From: Bacteroidales bacterium
GTDB taxonomy: Bacteria > Bacteroidota > Bacteroidia > Bacteroidales > Muribaculaceae
DNA length: 64,000 nucleotides
Assembly (NCBI GenBank): GCA_019415705.1
Contig: DXYS01000086.1
Coordinates: 61,468 to 125,467 of the forward strand
Direction of reading: 5' to 3'
The stretch's first letter is position 1; every line of letters starts with the position of its first letter. A program made the position numbers and the translations under genes. Below the pieces are notes generated by a model, which made no database searches, was not told where the DNA came from, and worked only from the letters and a program-made list of their open reading frames with translations. Shown here in pieces: positions 9,480 to 17,505 of the stretch.

Positions 9480-9544
9480 CATATCGTGCAATTTTTTCTT
9501 GAATATTTATGTTATCATGTCCTGATTCGATGAATCATAAAAAT

Positions 9545-9576
9545 TTACGGGTGCAACCATCAGGTCACACCCGTAA
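9545..9576 (-). terminator. Terminator of the metal efflux operon
   Basis: A perfect 9-bp stem TTACGGGTG / CACCCGTAA (9545-9553 with 9568-9576) is followed on the minus strand by a T run. It lies 27 bases beyond the stop of the TolC-family gene and insulates clpP from the efflux operon. Confidence 0.85.
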
Positions 9577-9602
9577 GTATATTAATGCTATCCGTCGATT
9601 TA

Positions 9603-10784
9603 TTACTTATATCGTCTGAGTCGGGCGAGCAGCAGCTGATAATCATGCAGTGCCGTCTGATAATCGATGCGCGCCTCGAGGTAATAATTTAGCTCGAGCA
9701 AATAAGTTATCATATTTATCTGTCCTCCGTCAAACGATTTGCCGAGCAGTGTCAGATAATTGTCGCCGGAGTCAGATACAAAAAAGTCATCGTAAGCTTT
9801 CAGACGCTCACCGAGGCTGCGCGCGGCAGAATAGTCGCTGACTATCGCACTGTGAGTCGCAAGCAGATAATCGGCATTGCTCTGTTCTTGACTCAGACTT
9901 TCGGCCAAAGCCGCGGCACGGCGTTTTGATGATGAATAGACCGGAAGACTTACTCCGACGCTGAAGCCGTTAAAATGCTCGCCCCCCTCCACATTATGGA
10001 TATATCCCAAGCTGAATCCCGGCATACGGGCACGTGAGGCAGCCTGTGCATTGAGCTGTGCGCTACGTGCAAGGCCCTGACGGGCGGCAACAGCCGGGTC
10101 AGAGTCATAGAATGCCGCGAGATACTCCTCCTCCGGCAGCAGGGATGTCTGCTCATAGTCAGTCAGGCCGCCGAGGTCAAGAGTCTTGCCTCCGTTTAGC
10201 GCAATCAGGTCATGACGAAGACGGTCAGTAGCGGTCTCGGCCGTGGCAAGACGCACATGCAGAGAAGCACGCTCTAACCTGAGTTTCTTCATGTCGAGTA
10301 TTGTAAGCTCTCCTTGGTCATAGGCAAATGACTGACGGCGATAGAGCGTGTCAAGATTGGCAGCGACCTCGGTCAGAAGTCGATGACGACTGACAGCGTA
10401 GATATAGTCACACAGAGTCTGCCGTGCCTTAAGACGCAAATCAGCCTCATCAGCACGATAAAGCAATTCAAAAGCATTAATAGCCTCGCGGTTAGCGGCC
10501 GAGCGCTTGGCGTATACGCCGGGCCAGTCGAAGCTCTGGCTCACGGAAATATTCCATTTGTTACCTACTTCGGCAGGGCCCCACTGATGTTCAAATCCTA
10601 TCTCCGGGTCTGAAAGCGTGTTGTCAGCACGCATGGTCAGCCCCTGCGCTTTATATGATTCGCGCTGGGCTGCAAGAGCCGCATTATTGCTGACAATCGT
10701 ATTTACGACAGTCTCAAAATCGGCGGCATAGGCAGATGTCGCCGCACAGCCTAATATTATACCGTATATTGCAAAACGTTTCAT
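9603..10784 (-). CDS. TolC-family outer membrane efflux protein (CzcC/CusC type)
   Basis: The 393-residue protein has a signal peptide (KRFAIYGIILGCAATSAYA) and two repeats of long amphipathic helices typical of OEP/TolC proteins (SYKAQGLTMRADNTLSDPEIGFE; later QLNAQAASRARMPGFSLGY). It is a little shorter than E. coli TolC. The start overlaps the RND pump stop by 4 bases (ATGA), so it is the last gene of the tripartite pump operon. It forms the outer-membrane channel of the metal exporter. Confidence 0.92.
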   Translation of the reverse strand: MKRFAIYGIILGCAATSAYAADFETVVNTIVSNNAALAAQRESYKAQGLTMRADNTLSDPEIGFEHQWGPAEVGNKWNISVSQSFDWPGVYAKRSAANREAINAFELLYRADEADLRLKARQTLCDYIYAVSRHRLLTEVAANLDTLYRRQSFAYDQGELTILDMKKLRLERASLHVRLATAETATDRLRHDLIALNGGKTLDLGGLTDYEQTSLLPEEEYLAAFYDSDPAVAARQGLARSAQLNAQAASRARMPGFSLGYIHNVEGGEHFNGFSVGVSLPVYSSSKRRAAALAESLSQEQSNADYLLATHSAIVSDYSAARSLGERLKAYDDFFVSDSGDNYLTLLGKSFDGGQINMITYLLELNYYLEARIDYQTALHDYQLLLARLRRYK

Positions 10785-13700
10785 TTCTTGCGGTTTATTA
10801 GATAGTAGATTGACGGAACGACAAACATATTAAGCACCGTCGATGTGACAAGGCCGCCGAGTATCACTATGGCCATAGGCGACTGTATCTCGTTGCCGGG
10901 CTGATCACCGTTGACAGCCAAAGGAATCAGCGCGAGCGCCGACGTCAGAGCGGTCATAACGATAGGCAACAGACGGTCGGTCGAGCCAATCTTTATGCGC
11001 TCAACAAGAGCCATACCCCGGTCTCGCAAACCGTTGTAGCGCGACATCAGCAGCATACCATTGCGCGTCGTGATGCCTAACAGCGATATAAATCCGATAA
11101 TAGCGGGAATGTTTAGCTCGTCGGATGTGAATTTAAGCAGAATGACTCCGCCTATCATGGCAAGAGGCATATTTACAAGTATGACTAATGACTGGCCGAA
11201 ATTCTTGAACTCATGGTAGAGCAACATCAATATTACGGCCAACGCACACAGCGACGTCCATAACAATGTCGACGAGGCTGCTGCCTCACTCTCAAACTGG
11301 CCGCCATAGTTCACATAGTAATTCTGCGGAAGTGTTATCCGGTCATCAACATTGCGCTGAATCTCATTTACGGTACTGCGCAAATCACGACCGTCGACAT
11401 TAGCCGAAACGACGATGCGCCGTTTGACATTTTCGCGATTGATTGTATTCGGGCCTGTCTCTGACTTAATCTCGGCAATGGTCGAGAATGGTATCTTACC
11501 GCGTGACGAGTCAATACTTATCTCCCTCAGAGCCTCGATGGTATTGCGATTGGCGGCATCGAGGACTACTGTTATGTCGTAAGCCTGACCGTCTTCATAA
11601 ACCTGCGAGACAGCCTCACCGCCGATTGCCGAATTGACGATGCGGTTAAAATCAGACATTTTAACTCCGTAAGCCGCCATCAGCTCACGTCGCGGCGAGA
11701 TGATAAGTTCGGGACGCTCGACCTGCTGCTCTATATTGACATCGACAACACCGTCGACAGACGAGGCGATGTCTTTAATCTGCTTGCCGATAGAGAAAAG
11801 ACGATTGAGGTCGTCACCAAAAATCTTGATGGCAATCTGAGCCTCCGTGCCCGACAGCATCGCATCGATGCGGTGTGAGATGGGCTGGCCTATCTCAACG
11901 TTGACACCGGGAAGTATCGAGAGTTTCTCTCGCACCTCCTTGACAAACTCGCCGCGTGTGCGCCCGTCAAGCTTGTAGGGCGCTTCAATCTCGGATGTAT
12001 TGACCCCGAGCGAGTGCTCGTCTAACTCGGCGCGGCCGGTCTTGCGCGCGACAGTCTGCACCTCGGGCACAGACATAATGATGCGCTCGGCCTCACGTCC
12101 TATCTTGTCGCTCTCATCAAGCGAAACACCCGGCAGTGTCGAGACATTGATTGTAAGAGAGCCCTCATTGAATCCGGGCAGGAAGCCGCGGCCGAGTGTG
12201 ACAAATATCCACACTGCCACAACGAGCAGTACTCCTGTCACACTTAATATCACGGACGGACGACGCAATACGACTGACAGAGCGCGGGCATATACATCCT
12301 TAAGCCAACGGCTGACGCGAGGCTCGCGGCTTAGTTCGGCATTGGCCGCACGTCCGCCAAGCAGGAAACTGCACAGAACAGGCGTAACCGTCAAAGCCAC
12401 AATCGTCGAAGCAATCAGAGCGACAATAAAAGACACACCAAGCGGAATAAGCATACGCCCCTCTATGCCCGAAAGGAAGAAAAGAGGCATGAAGCTCGCT
12501 ATAATAATCAGCGATGAGTTAAAGATCGGCATTCGGACCTCGGCAGACGCATGATAGACGACGCTGATTGTCGATTTACGCTCAGACTCAGGCCTTGCTG
12601 CATTCTCCCGCAGACGCTTATAGACATTTTCCACATCTACAATAGCGTCATCGACCAGCGAGCCGATGGCGATGGCTATACCGCCGAGACTCATGGTGTT
12701 GATTGTGTAGCCCATAAAGTTGAGCACGAGCACGGCCACGATAATCGATAGCGGAAGTGCGATTACCGATATAATCGTCGTGCGCAGATTCATCAGGAAG
12801 AAGAAGAGCACGATGATGACGAATATCGCGCCCTCAAGGAGCGAGCGCTGGAGATTGTTGATGGAATTGTCGATGAAATCGGCCTGACGGAATATATCTG
12901 TCGAAATCTTTACATCAGCCGGAAGTGTGCGCGACAGCGACGCAAGTTCGCTGTCAATCCGCTCGGTCAGATTGAGAGTTCCCTCGGCAGGCTGTTTTGT
13001 CACAGTGATTATTACCGCCGGCTCAGCCTCGACAGATGCCAAACCGATACGCGGCTGAGCTGCACCTATTTCTACTGTAGCAACATCGCCGACTGTCACT
13101 ATGCCGCTGTTGTCACTTCTGATTACAGCCGATGCGAGCTGCGACGGGTCGTTGGTATTGACAGCCCCTTTGATGAGATACTCATTCCCGAACTCATAAA
13201 GTACTCCGCCGGAGGCATTGTCATTGATGTTCTCGACAGCATCCAACAGTTCGCTTAGGGTCACATCAAAGTGTTTCATGCGTTCGGGATGCAATCTTAT
13301 CTGATATTCCTTTATGTCGCCGCCAATTACCGAAACCTGCGACACACCGCCCATTGCAAGCAGCTTGGGACGAATCACACGCTCGGCGATGGTGCGCAGT
13401 TCGAGCATCGACGTTGAGTCGGCGGTCATGCCGATAATCATGACCTCACCGAGTATCGACGACTGCGGGCCGAGGACAGGAGTCTTGACATTAGGCGGCA
13501 AAACATCGCCGAGCTGTCCGAGACGCTCGGTGACAATCTGACGGGCACGATATATGTCCGTGCCCCAGTCAAACTCCACCCAGACCGTAGACAGACCGGT
13601 TGATGATGCCGAACGAACGCGCCTGACACCTGTCGAGCCGTTTACCGCAGTCTCGACGGGGTAGGTGACAAGTGTCTCCACGTCATCGGGAGCAAGCCCC

Positions 13701-13861
13701 GGAGCCTCGGTCATGACAACGACCGTCGGGGCATTAAGGTCAGGGAAAATATCCACCTCGGTGCGCAGTAGTGTTATCGTACCGGCAACGAGGATGACAG
13801 CCGTAAGTATTAATACGGTCAGACGGCTGTTTAACGAGAATTTGATTATACGATTAAGCAT
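10781..13861 (-). CDS. Heavy-metal RND efflux pump inner-membrane subunit (CzcA/CusA family)
   Basis: The 1026-residue protein has the RND layout: a membrane helix at the N-terminus, a large periplasmic loop, six helices, a second periplasmic loop and six more helices. The helix-4 motif IGSLVDDAIVDVENVYKRL contains the charged residues of the proton relay in HME-type pumps, rather than the drug-type pattern. It exports metal ions from periplasm or cytoplasm using the proton gradient. The metal (Cu/Ag or Zn/Co/Ni) is not decided by what I can see; the His-rich neighbours favour a divalent metal such as Zn, Ni or Co. Confidence 0.95.
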   Translation of the reverse strand: MLNRIIKFSLNSRLTVLILTAVILVAGTITLLRTEVDIFPDLNAPTVVVMTEAPGLAPDDVETLVTYPVETAVNGSTGVRRVRSASSTGLSTVWVEFDWGTDIYRARQIVTERLGQLGDVLPPNVKTPVLGPQSSILGEVMIIGMTADSTSMLELRTIAERVIRPKLLAMGGVSQVSVIGGDIKEYQIRLHPERMKHFDVTLSELLDAVENINDNASGGVLYEFGNEYLIKGAVNTNDPSQLASAVIRSDNSGIVTVGDVATVEIGAAQPRIGLASVEAEPAVIITVTKQPAEGTLNLTERIDSELASLSRTLPADVKISTDIFRQADFIDNSINNLQRSLLEGAIFVIIVLFFFLMNLRTTIISVIALPLSIIVAVLVLNFMGYTINTMSLGGIAIAIGSLVDDAIVDVENVYKRLRENAARPESERKSTISVVYHASAEVRMPIFNSSLIIIASFMPLFFLSGIEGRMLIPLGVSFIVALIASTIVALTVTPVLCSFLLGGRAANAELSREPRVSRWLKDVYARALSVVLRRPSVILSVTGVLLVVAVWIFVTLGRGFLPGFNEGSLTINVSTLPGVSLDESDKIGREAERIIMSVPEVQTVARKTGRAELDEHSLGVNTSEIEAPYKLDGRTRGEFVKEVREKLSILPGVNVEIGQPISHRIDAMLSGTEAQIAIKIFGDDLNRLFSIGKQIKDIASSVDGVVDVNIEQQVERPELIISPRRELMAAYGVKMSDFNRIVNSAIGGEAVSQVYEDGQAYDITVVLDAANRNTIEALREISIDSSRGKIPFSTIAEIKSETGPNTINRENVKRRIVVSANVDGRDLRSTVNEIQRNVDDRITLPQNYYVNYGGQFESEAAASSTLLWTSLCALAVILMLLYHEFKNFGQSLVILVNMPLAMIGGVILLKFTSDELNIPAIIGFISLLGITTRNGMLLMSRYNGLRDRGMALVERIKIGSTDRLLPIVMTALTSALALIPLAVNGDQPGNEIQSPMAIVILGGLVTSTVLNMFVVPSIYYLINRKK

Positions 13862-13900
13862 AATACGTCAGAATTTATACGTTTATAGCTCAATTATATA

Positions 13901-15100
13901 TCAATGATTGTGGGAGTGCCCCTCGGGAACAGTGCCACTCGACTCGGCAATGCGGACTGTGGTCGTTCCCTTTGTCACTACTTCGTCTCCATCACTCAGA
14001 CCGGAGACGATCTCTACTCGTCGGCCGTCTGACGCTCCGGTAGTAACAGGCGTTTTACGATATCCCTCCTCGTCAAGTTTTACAAAGACAAAGAAACGTC
14101 CTTGCTGCTCGCTCAGAGCTTCCAAAGGCACGGCAATCACACCGTCGCGGCGTCCGGCTTCCAAGTAAATCTCGACGTTGCTGCCGGGCAACACTCTGCC
14201 GTCGTTGTTAAAGCTGAAATATACAGGCACATATCCCGGTGTGGCAGCTCTCACACCTTCGCCATTGCTGACTCGGTGTCCGCCAATCTCTGACAATCTG
14301 ACAGTCTGCTCATCATAAGGCAGTTTTACCGTAGCATCAGAGACAGCGCCGAGACGGCCATAATAGCGTTCCGGCACATCGGCACGCAGTGTCAGACTGC
14401 TGTTGGCTGAAACTGTGGCGATAGGCTCACCGGCTGCTACAAACTGGCCTTCGTTGACATCGAGCGAAGTTATGACTCCGCTGAGTGGCGATGTGGCGCG
14501 CCCCGACTGCGCCCCTGCACTGTAAAGGGCCTTAGCCTCATCAACGGCTCTGACGGCGGCGTTATATTCCGATGCCGTAACAAGACGTTCTTTATACAAA
14601 GGTGTCAGCCGGTCAAGTTCGCGACAGGCGGCATCATAATTTGCTTTGGCAGCTGCATTTGCATCACCGCCACTGACAGACGATGTCTTTATGGTCGCGA
14701 TTGTTGTACCACGGCCAATCTTAGAGCCTAAACTGATTCCACGTACAAATGTTATCACTCCTGATGCCGGAGCTGAGACAACTCCCATGTCTGTAGGTGA
14801 CTCTATGACAAGTCCTGACACCTTAATCACATCAGCAAATTCGCTACGACTCACTTTTTCGGTTTCTACCCCGAAACGCTCAGCAGCCTCAGGCGCAAGG
14901 AAAATTTCGTCACTATGACCTTCGCCTTTTCCTCCGTTATGTGCCTCATGGCCTTCCGCTTCATGGGCATCTCCGTGATTATGATGAGCCTCCGGTCCGT
15001 TGTGATGATGATGTGACAGTTCGTCTCCCGCATTGGAGCGGCATGCTCCCAGAGACAGCATCAATGCTCCGCACAATAGAGCATAATTGTATTTTCTCAT
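13901..15100 (-). CDS. RND efflux periplasmic adaptor (CzcB/CusB type), His-rich lipoprotein
   Basis: I chose the ATG at 15098-15100 because it gives a clean lipoprotein signal (MRKYNYALLCGALMLSLGAC, lipobox LGAC). A longer frame from 15163 adds 21 residues with no signal character. After the Cys there is a His-rich stretch of about 40 residues (HHHHNGPEAHHNHGD..., then GHEAHNGG), probably binding metal. Next come the barrel-sandwich/lipoyl, alpha-hairpin and beta-barrel domains of membrane fusion proteins (GVITFVRGISLGSKIGRG; ATSPLSGVITSLDVNEGQ), and the protein ends GHSHNH. It links the RND pump to the TolC channel and may pass metal to the pump. Confidence 0.92.
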   Translation of the reverse strand: MRKYNYALLCGALMLSLGACRSNAGDELSHHHHNGPEAHHNHGDAHEAEGHEAHNGGKGEGHSDEIFLAPEAAERFGVETEKVSRSEFADVIKVSGLVIESPTDMGVVSAPASGVITFVRGISLGSKIGRGTTIATIKTSSVSGGDANAAAKANYDAACRELDRLTPLYKERLVTASEYNAAVRAVDEAKALYSAGAQSGRATSPLSGVITSLDVNEGQFVAAGEPIATVSANSSLTLRADVPERYYGRLGAVSDATVKLPYDEQTVRLSEIGGHRVSNGEGVRAATPGYVPVYFSFNNDGRVLPGSNVEIYLEAGRRDGVIAVPLEALSEQQGRFFVFVKLDEEGYRKTPVTTGASDGRRVEIVSGLSDGDEVVTKGTTTVRIAESSGTVPEGHSHNH

Positions 15101-15174
15101 TTTATATTGACTGTTATAATAATGAAACAAATTCTGCCGGGCAATCCGCAGGGCTACCGGCAATTAAATCTATC

Positions 15175-15597
15175 CTACATTATTATAACCGCCGGTGGTC
15201 CGCGACGTGTTTGATGTGTGGCACCGGTCTGTTTCGGCAATCCGTAATCGTCGGGCACGAAAACCACAGTCCGCCTCTCGTCAGCATACATCCGCGAGAC
15301 AATCGCACACGCATATAGCGCCGTAAAGTCAGAGTCGGAGACACTGCCATCGGTTGAATACGAATAGTCGCTTTTGGCAGCCTCATACTCAGCCAGTTTC
15401 ATCGCACATGTTCCGTCATCATGACTCTCATGGCTACCACAATCATGACTGTGGGCACATTCATTGCAGACAGCTCTGCCATGAGAGCCGTCACACATAC
15501 AGACAGCCGGGCCATATTCATGGTGATGATGAAAATTGACAACCGATGCGACAGCCACTATCAAGGCTGTCACGAATGTAAATATCTTATATGTCAT
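15175..15597 (-). CDS. Small His/Cys-rich exported protein heading the efflux operon
   Basis: The protein has 140 residues from the ATG at 15595-15597; an ATG at 15612 would give 145 but leave almost no leader after the -7 box at 15624. A signal-anchor (MTYKIFTFVTALIVAVASVV) is followed by FHHHHEYGP, a cluster of Cys and His (CMCDGSHGRAVCNECAHSHDCGSHESHDD) given here in parts only: CMC, CNEC, HSHDC and two more His. The rest has no motif I recognise. The position before the His-rich adaptor and the metal pump suggests a periplasmic metal-binding or metal-sensing role. The function is inferred from composition and context only. Confidence 0.75.
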   Translation of the reverse strand: MTYKIFTFVTALIVAVASVVNFHHHHEYGPAVCMCDGSHGRAVCNECAHSHDCGSHESHDDGTCAMKLAEYEAAKSDYSYSTDGSVSDSDFTALYACAIVSRMYADERRTVVFVPDDYGLPKQTGATHQTRRGPPAVIIM

Positions 15598-15623
15598 CCG
15601 AGGATGCTTCATATCACCGTCTG

Positions 15624-15631
15624 CAAATTTA
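15624..15631 (-). promoter_or_regulatory. -7 box of the metal efflux operon
   Basis: TAAATTTG on the minus strand matches TAnnTTTG exactly and lies about 27 bases before the preferred start of the His/Cys-rich protein. No clear TTTG lies at the -33 distance; that place is occupied by the -7 box of the divergent sigma-factor promoter. Confidence 0.5.
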
Positions 15632-15659
15632 ACGAAAAAAGTTAATTTTTATATCTTTG
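15628..15659 (+). promoter_or_regulatory. Putative promoter of the sigma-factor gene
   Basis: TATCTTTG (15652-15659) matches the -7 consensus and TTTA (15628-15631), one mismatch from TTTG, lies 20 bases upstream. It overlaps the divergent efflux promoter almost base for base. It also argues against the upstream in-frame ATG at 15657 as the sigma start, because that ATG sits inside the box. Confidence 0.5.
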
Positions 15660-15731
15660 CATGTCTGTTATTTACTATTTTGTTCACTATTCCGTGTAAT
15701 TTTTCCGGAAAATGCGCGTCATATAGATGTT

Positions 15732-16235
15732 ATGAAAAAAACGGACAGCGACAAAGAGCGGCGTTTCACAAACCTGATTGACACCTACAATACTCTTGTA
15801 GCCAAAGTTTGCTATATTTATTCCGGACCCAGAGCTGACTTTGACGATTTATATCAGGAAGTACTTGTCAATCTATGGCAGGGTTTTGATTCCTTCCGCG
15901 GTGAAAGCCGTGTATCGACATGGATTTACCGCGCCGCCATCAACACCTGCATAACATGGCATCGCCGCAACGCACGCCGCCATGTCAACGACAGCGTGCC
16001 GCTCGAATTCGCCGGCCTTGTTGCAGAGGACGACAACTCCGAAGAGGCCGAGCAAAGACGGCAGCTTTATGAAATGATTGCCTCGCTGCAACCTTTGGAC
16101 AAAGCCATCGTCACTCTCTGGTTAAACGAAAACTCTTACGATGACATAGCTGAAATCACCGGCCTGTCACGTGCAAATGTTGCGACCCGTCTTCATCGAA
16201 TAAAACAGTATTTAATCAAAAACACCGAGTTATGA
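15732..16235 (+). CDS. ECF-type sigma-70 family RNA polymerase sigma factor
   Basis: The protein has 167 residues from the ATG at 15732. Region 2 is seen as DLYQEVLVNLWQGFDSFRG followed by STWIYRAAINTC, and region 4 as a helix-turn-helix (SYDDIAEITGLSRANVATRL). The start at 15657 would add 25 hydrophobic residues unlike any sigma factor and would lie inside the promoter. It overlaps the next gene by 4 bases. The partner and divergence from a metal efflux operon suggest a signal-responsive sigma factor; its regulon is unknown. Confidence 0.93.
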   Translation: MKKTDSDKERRFTNLIDTYNTLVAKVCYIYSGPRADFDDLYQEVLVNLWQGFDSFRGESRVSTWIYRAAINTCITWHRRNARRHVNDSVPLEFAGLVAEDDNSEEAEQRRQLYEMIASLQPLDKAIVTLWLNENSYDDIAEITGLSRANVATRLHRIKQYLIKNTEL

Positions 16236-16828
16236 ACGATATTTCTCAACAAGACTCTCTCGAACAGATGCGTCGTTGCTGGAACAATCTTGAGGTCAGA
16301 ATCGACAGGCTCGAAGGCCGTAACCGTGCGCTGATAGCCCGATTAAGCAACGAACGTGCAACAGGACGTCAGAATAAACTTGCATCATATTACCACACTT
16401 TAGGCATTATATCAGTCATACTTCTCCCGGTGCTCGGCATGATTGTGTGGCATGTCGGGCTGACCCCGATGTGGTACGGCATCTTTTATGCTGCCGGAGG
16501 CATCTTGCTCGGCATATCCAACATACGCTTCTCATCATTCATCCGAAACTGCAATTATTGTGATGTCCCTACCGTCAAAGCAATCGACCACGCCCGACGA
16601 GTCGTAAAGTCTCAGCACAGGCGTATGATAGCGGGTATATTTTTCGCACTGTTTATTGTAGCGCCGTTATTTTACTTCTGCTTTGACGACGGGAACTTCT
16701 CTGCTCTTATCGGAGCACTTGTCGGAGGCCTGATCGGCGGATTTATCGGCTATATGATGCACCGCCGCAAGGTAAGACTCGCACGCCGTATCGTCAATGA
16801 TCTGTCTGACGAAACTCCTGAGATATAA
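16232..16828 (+). CDS. Membrane protein coupled to the sigma factor, possible anti-sigma factor
   Basis: The 198-residue protein starts inside the sigma-factor stop (ATGA overlap). Residues 1-50 are a charged helical segment (LEQMRRCWNNLEVRIDRLEG) likely to be cytosolic. Four hydrophobic helices follow in two pairs (around 55-90 and 130-175), with a loop containing two Cys, and a basic C-terminal tail. It has no ZAS zinc motif. The gene order sigma then overlapping membrane protein is the usual one for an anti-sigma factor, so I infer that role. No sequence motif proves it. Confidence 0.75.
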   Translation: MNDISQQDSLEQMRRCWNNLEVRIDRLEGRNRALIARLSNERATGRQNKLASYYHTLGIISVILLPVLGMIVWHVGLTPMWYGIFYAAGGILLGISNIRFSSFIRNCNYCDVPTVKAIDHARRVVKSQHRRMIAGIFFALFIVAPLFYFCFDDGNFSALIGALVGGLIGGFIGYMMHRRKVRLARRIVNDLSDETPEI

Positions 16829-16831
16829 AAA

Positions 16832-16857
16832 CGGTCCTGACATATATATCAGGACCG
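16832..16857. terminator. Bidirectional terminator between sigma operon and lipoprotein gene
   Basis: A perfect 9-bp stem CGGTCCTGA / TCAGGACCG with an 8-base AT loop has A residues before and CTTTCA after. It serves the plus-strand membrane gene (stop at 16828) and the minus-strand lipoprotein gene (stop at 16892). Confidence 0.8.
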
Positions 16858-16891
16858 CTTTCAATGAGTCAGTTATTCTGTAAGATAAACG

Positions 16892-17368
16892 TTAAGCCTG
16901 TTTAATACCGGGTCGTACGGTAAATGAAGTGTTTGTATCGCCTGAAGGAATATCGTCAGCCGACTCTACGACCACAACATTATAGGTCATGACAGCTGTC
17001 GCAGGTGATTTGTCTACAGCAAAGAGCGGGCACTCAATCTGAAGCAGGTGGTCACCGAGAGCGGTGTTTTCTGTCGTAGCAATTGTGCCGCCATAAGGTG
17101 CGGTTACAGAAACTCCGATTTCGCGATAATCCCAGTAATAGGTAGCCGAGGTAATGACAGCCTCCTTGTTGGGGTCACGGTTTGTGACTGTTATGCCGGT
17201 AATTTCAAGAGTTTCGCCGCGCACTACATAAATCGTGCCGTCGACATTGACTCCGCCGGATATTTCAAGTGAGATGTCTACATCGGGTAAATCATTGTCA
17301 TCGTCGTCACAACTTGTCGCCATAATCATAGGCAGAGCAAGTAATAAAAAGTAATAAAGCTTTTTCAT
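16892..17368 (-). CDS. Putative lipoprotein of unknown function
   Basis: I chose the ATG at 17366-17368; the frame opens six bases earlier only with a TTG. The 158-residue product has a lipoprotein signal ending ATSC, then DDDDNDLPD, the acidic run that in Bacteroidetes marks surface-exposed lipoproteins. The remainder is predicted beta-rich (ISGGVNVDGTIYVVRGETL, GDHLLQIECPLF), consistent with an immunoglobulin-like fold. No named family was recognised. It stands alone between two terminators. Confidence 0.75.
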   Translation of the reverse strand: MKKLYYFLLLALPMIMATSCDDDDNDLPDVDISLEISGGVNVDGTIYVVRGETLEITGITVTNRDPNKEAVITSATYYWDYREIGVSVTAPYGGTIATTENTALGDHLLQIECPLFAVDKSPATAVMTYNVVVVESADDIPSGDTNTSFTVRPGIKQA

Positions 17369-17445
17369 AATCAAACAACATTAATTATTTGTAATTTATA
17401 CTATTATAACACGCGTAAATATATATGGTTCGAATACCGATTATA

Positions 17446-17489
17446 AAAAATGACGTCCCGTGACATGCAATCCTCGGAACGTCATTTTT
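17446..17489. terminator. Strong terminator downstream of clpB
   Basis: A stem of AAAAATGACGT pairs with ACGTCATTTTT around a loop containing a second partial pairing (CCCG/CGG). A/T runs on both sides make it usable on both strands. It follows the clpB stop (17506) on the minus strand. Confidence 0.8.
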
Positions 17490-17505
17490 ACTTTAAAATA
17501 CGTTA

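Noticed and set aside
12000..12554. Plus-strand frame antisense to the RND pump
   Set aside because: The pump frame is continuous and conserved here; the opposite frame is Ser/Arg/Thr-rich in the way of antisense shadows.
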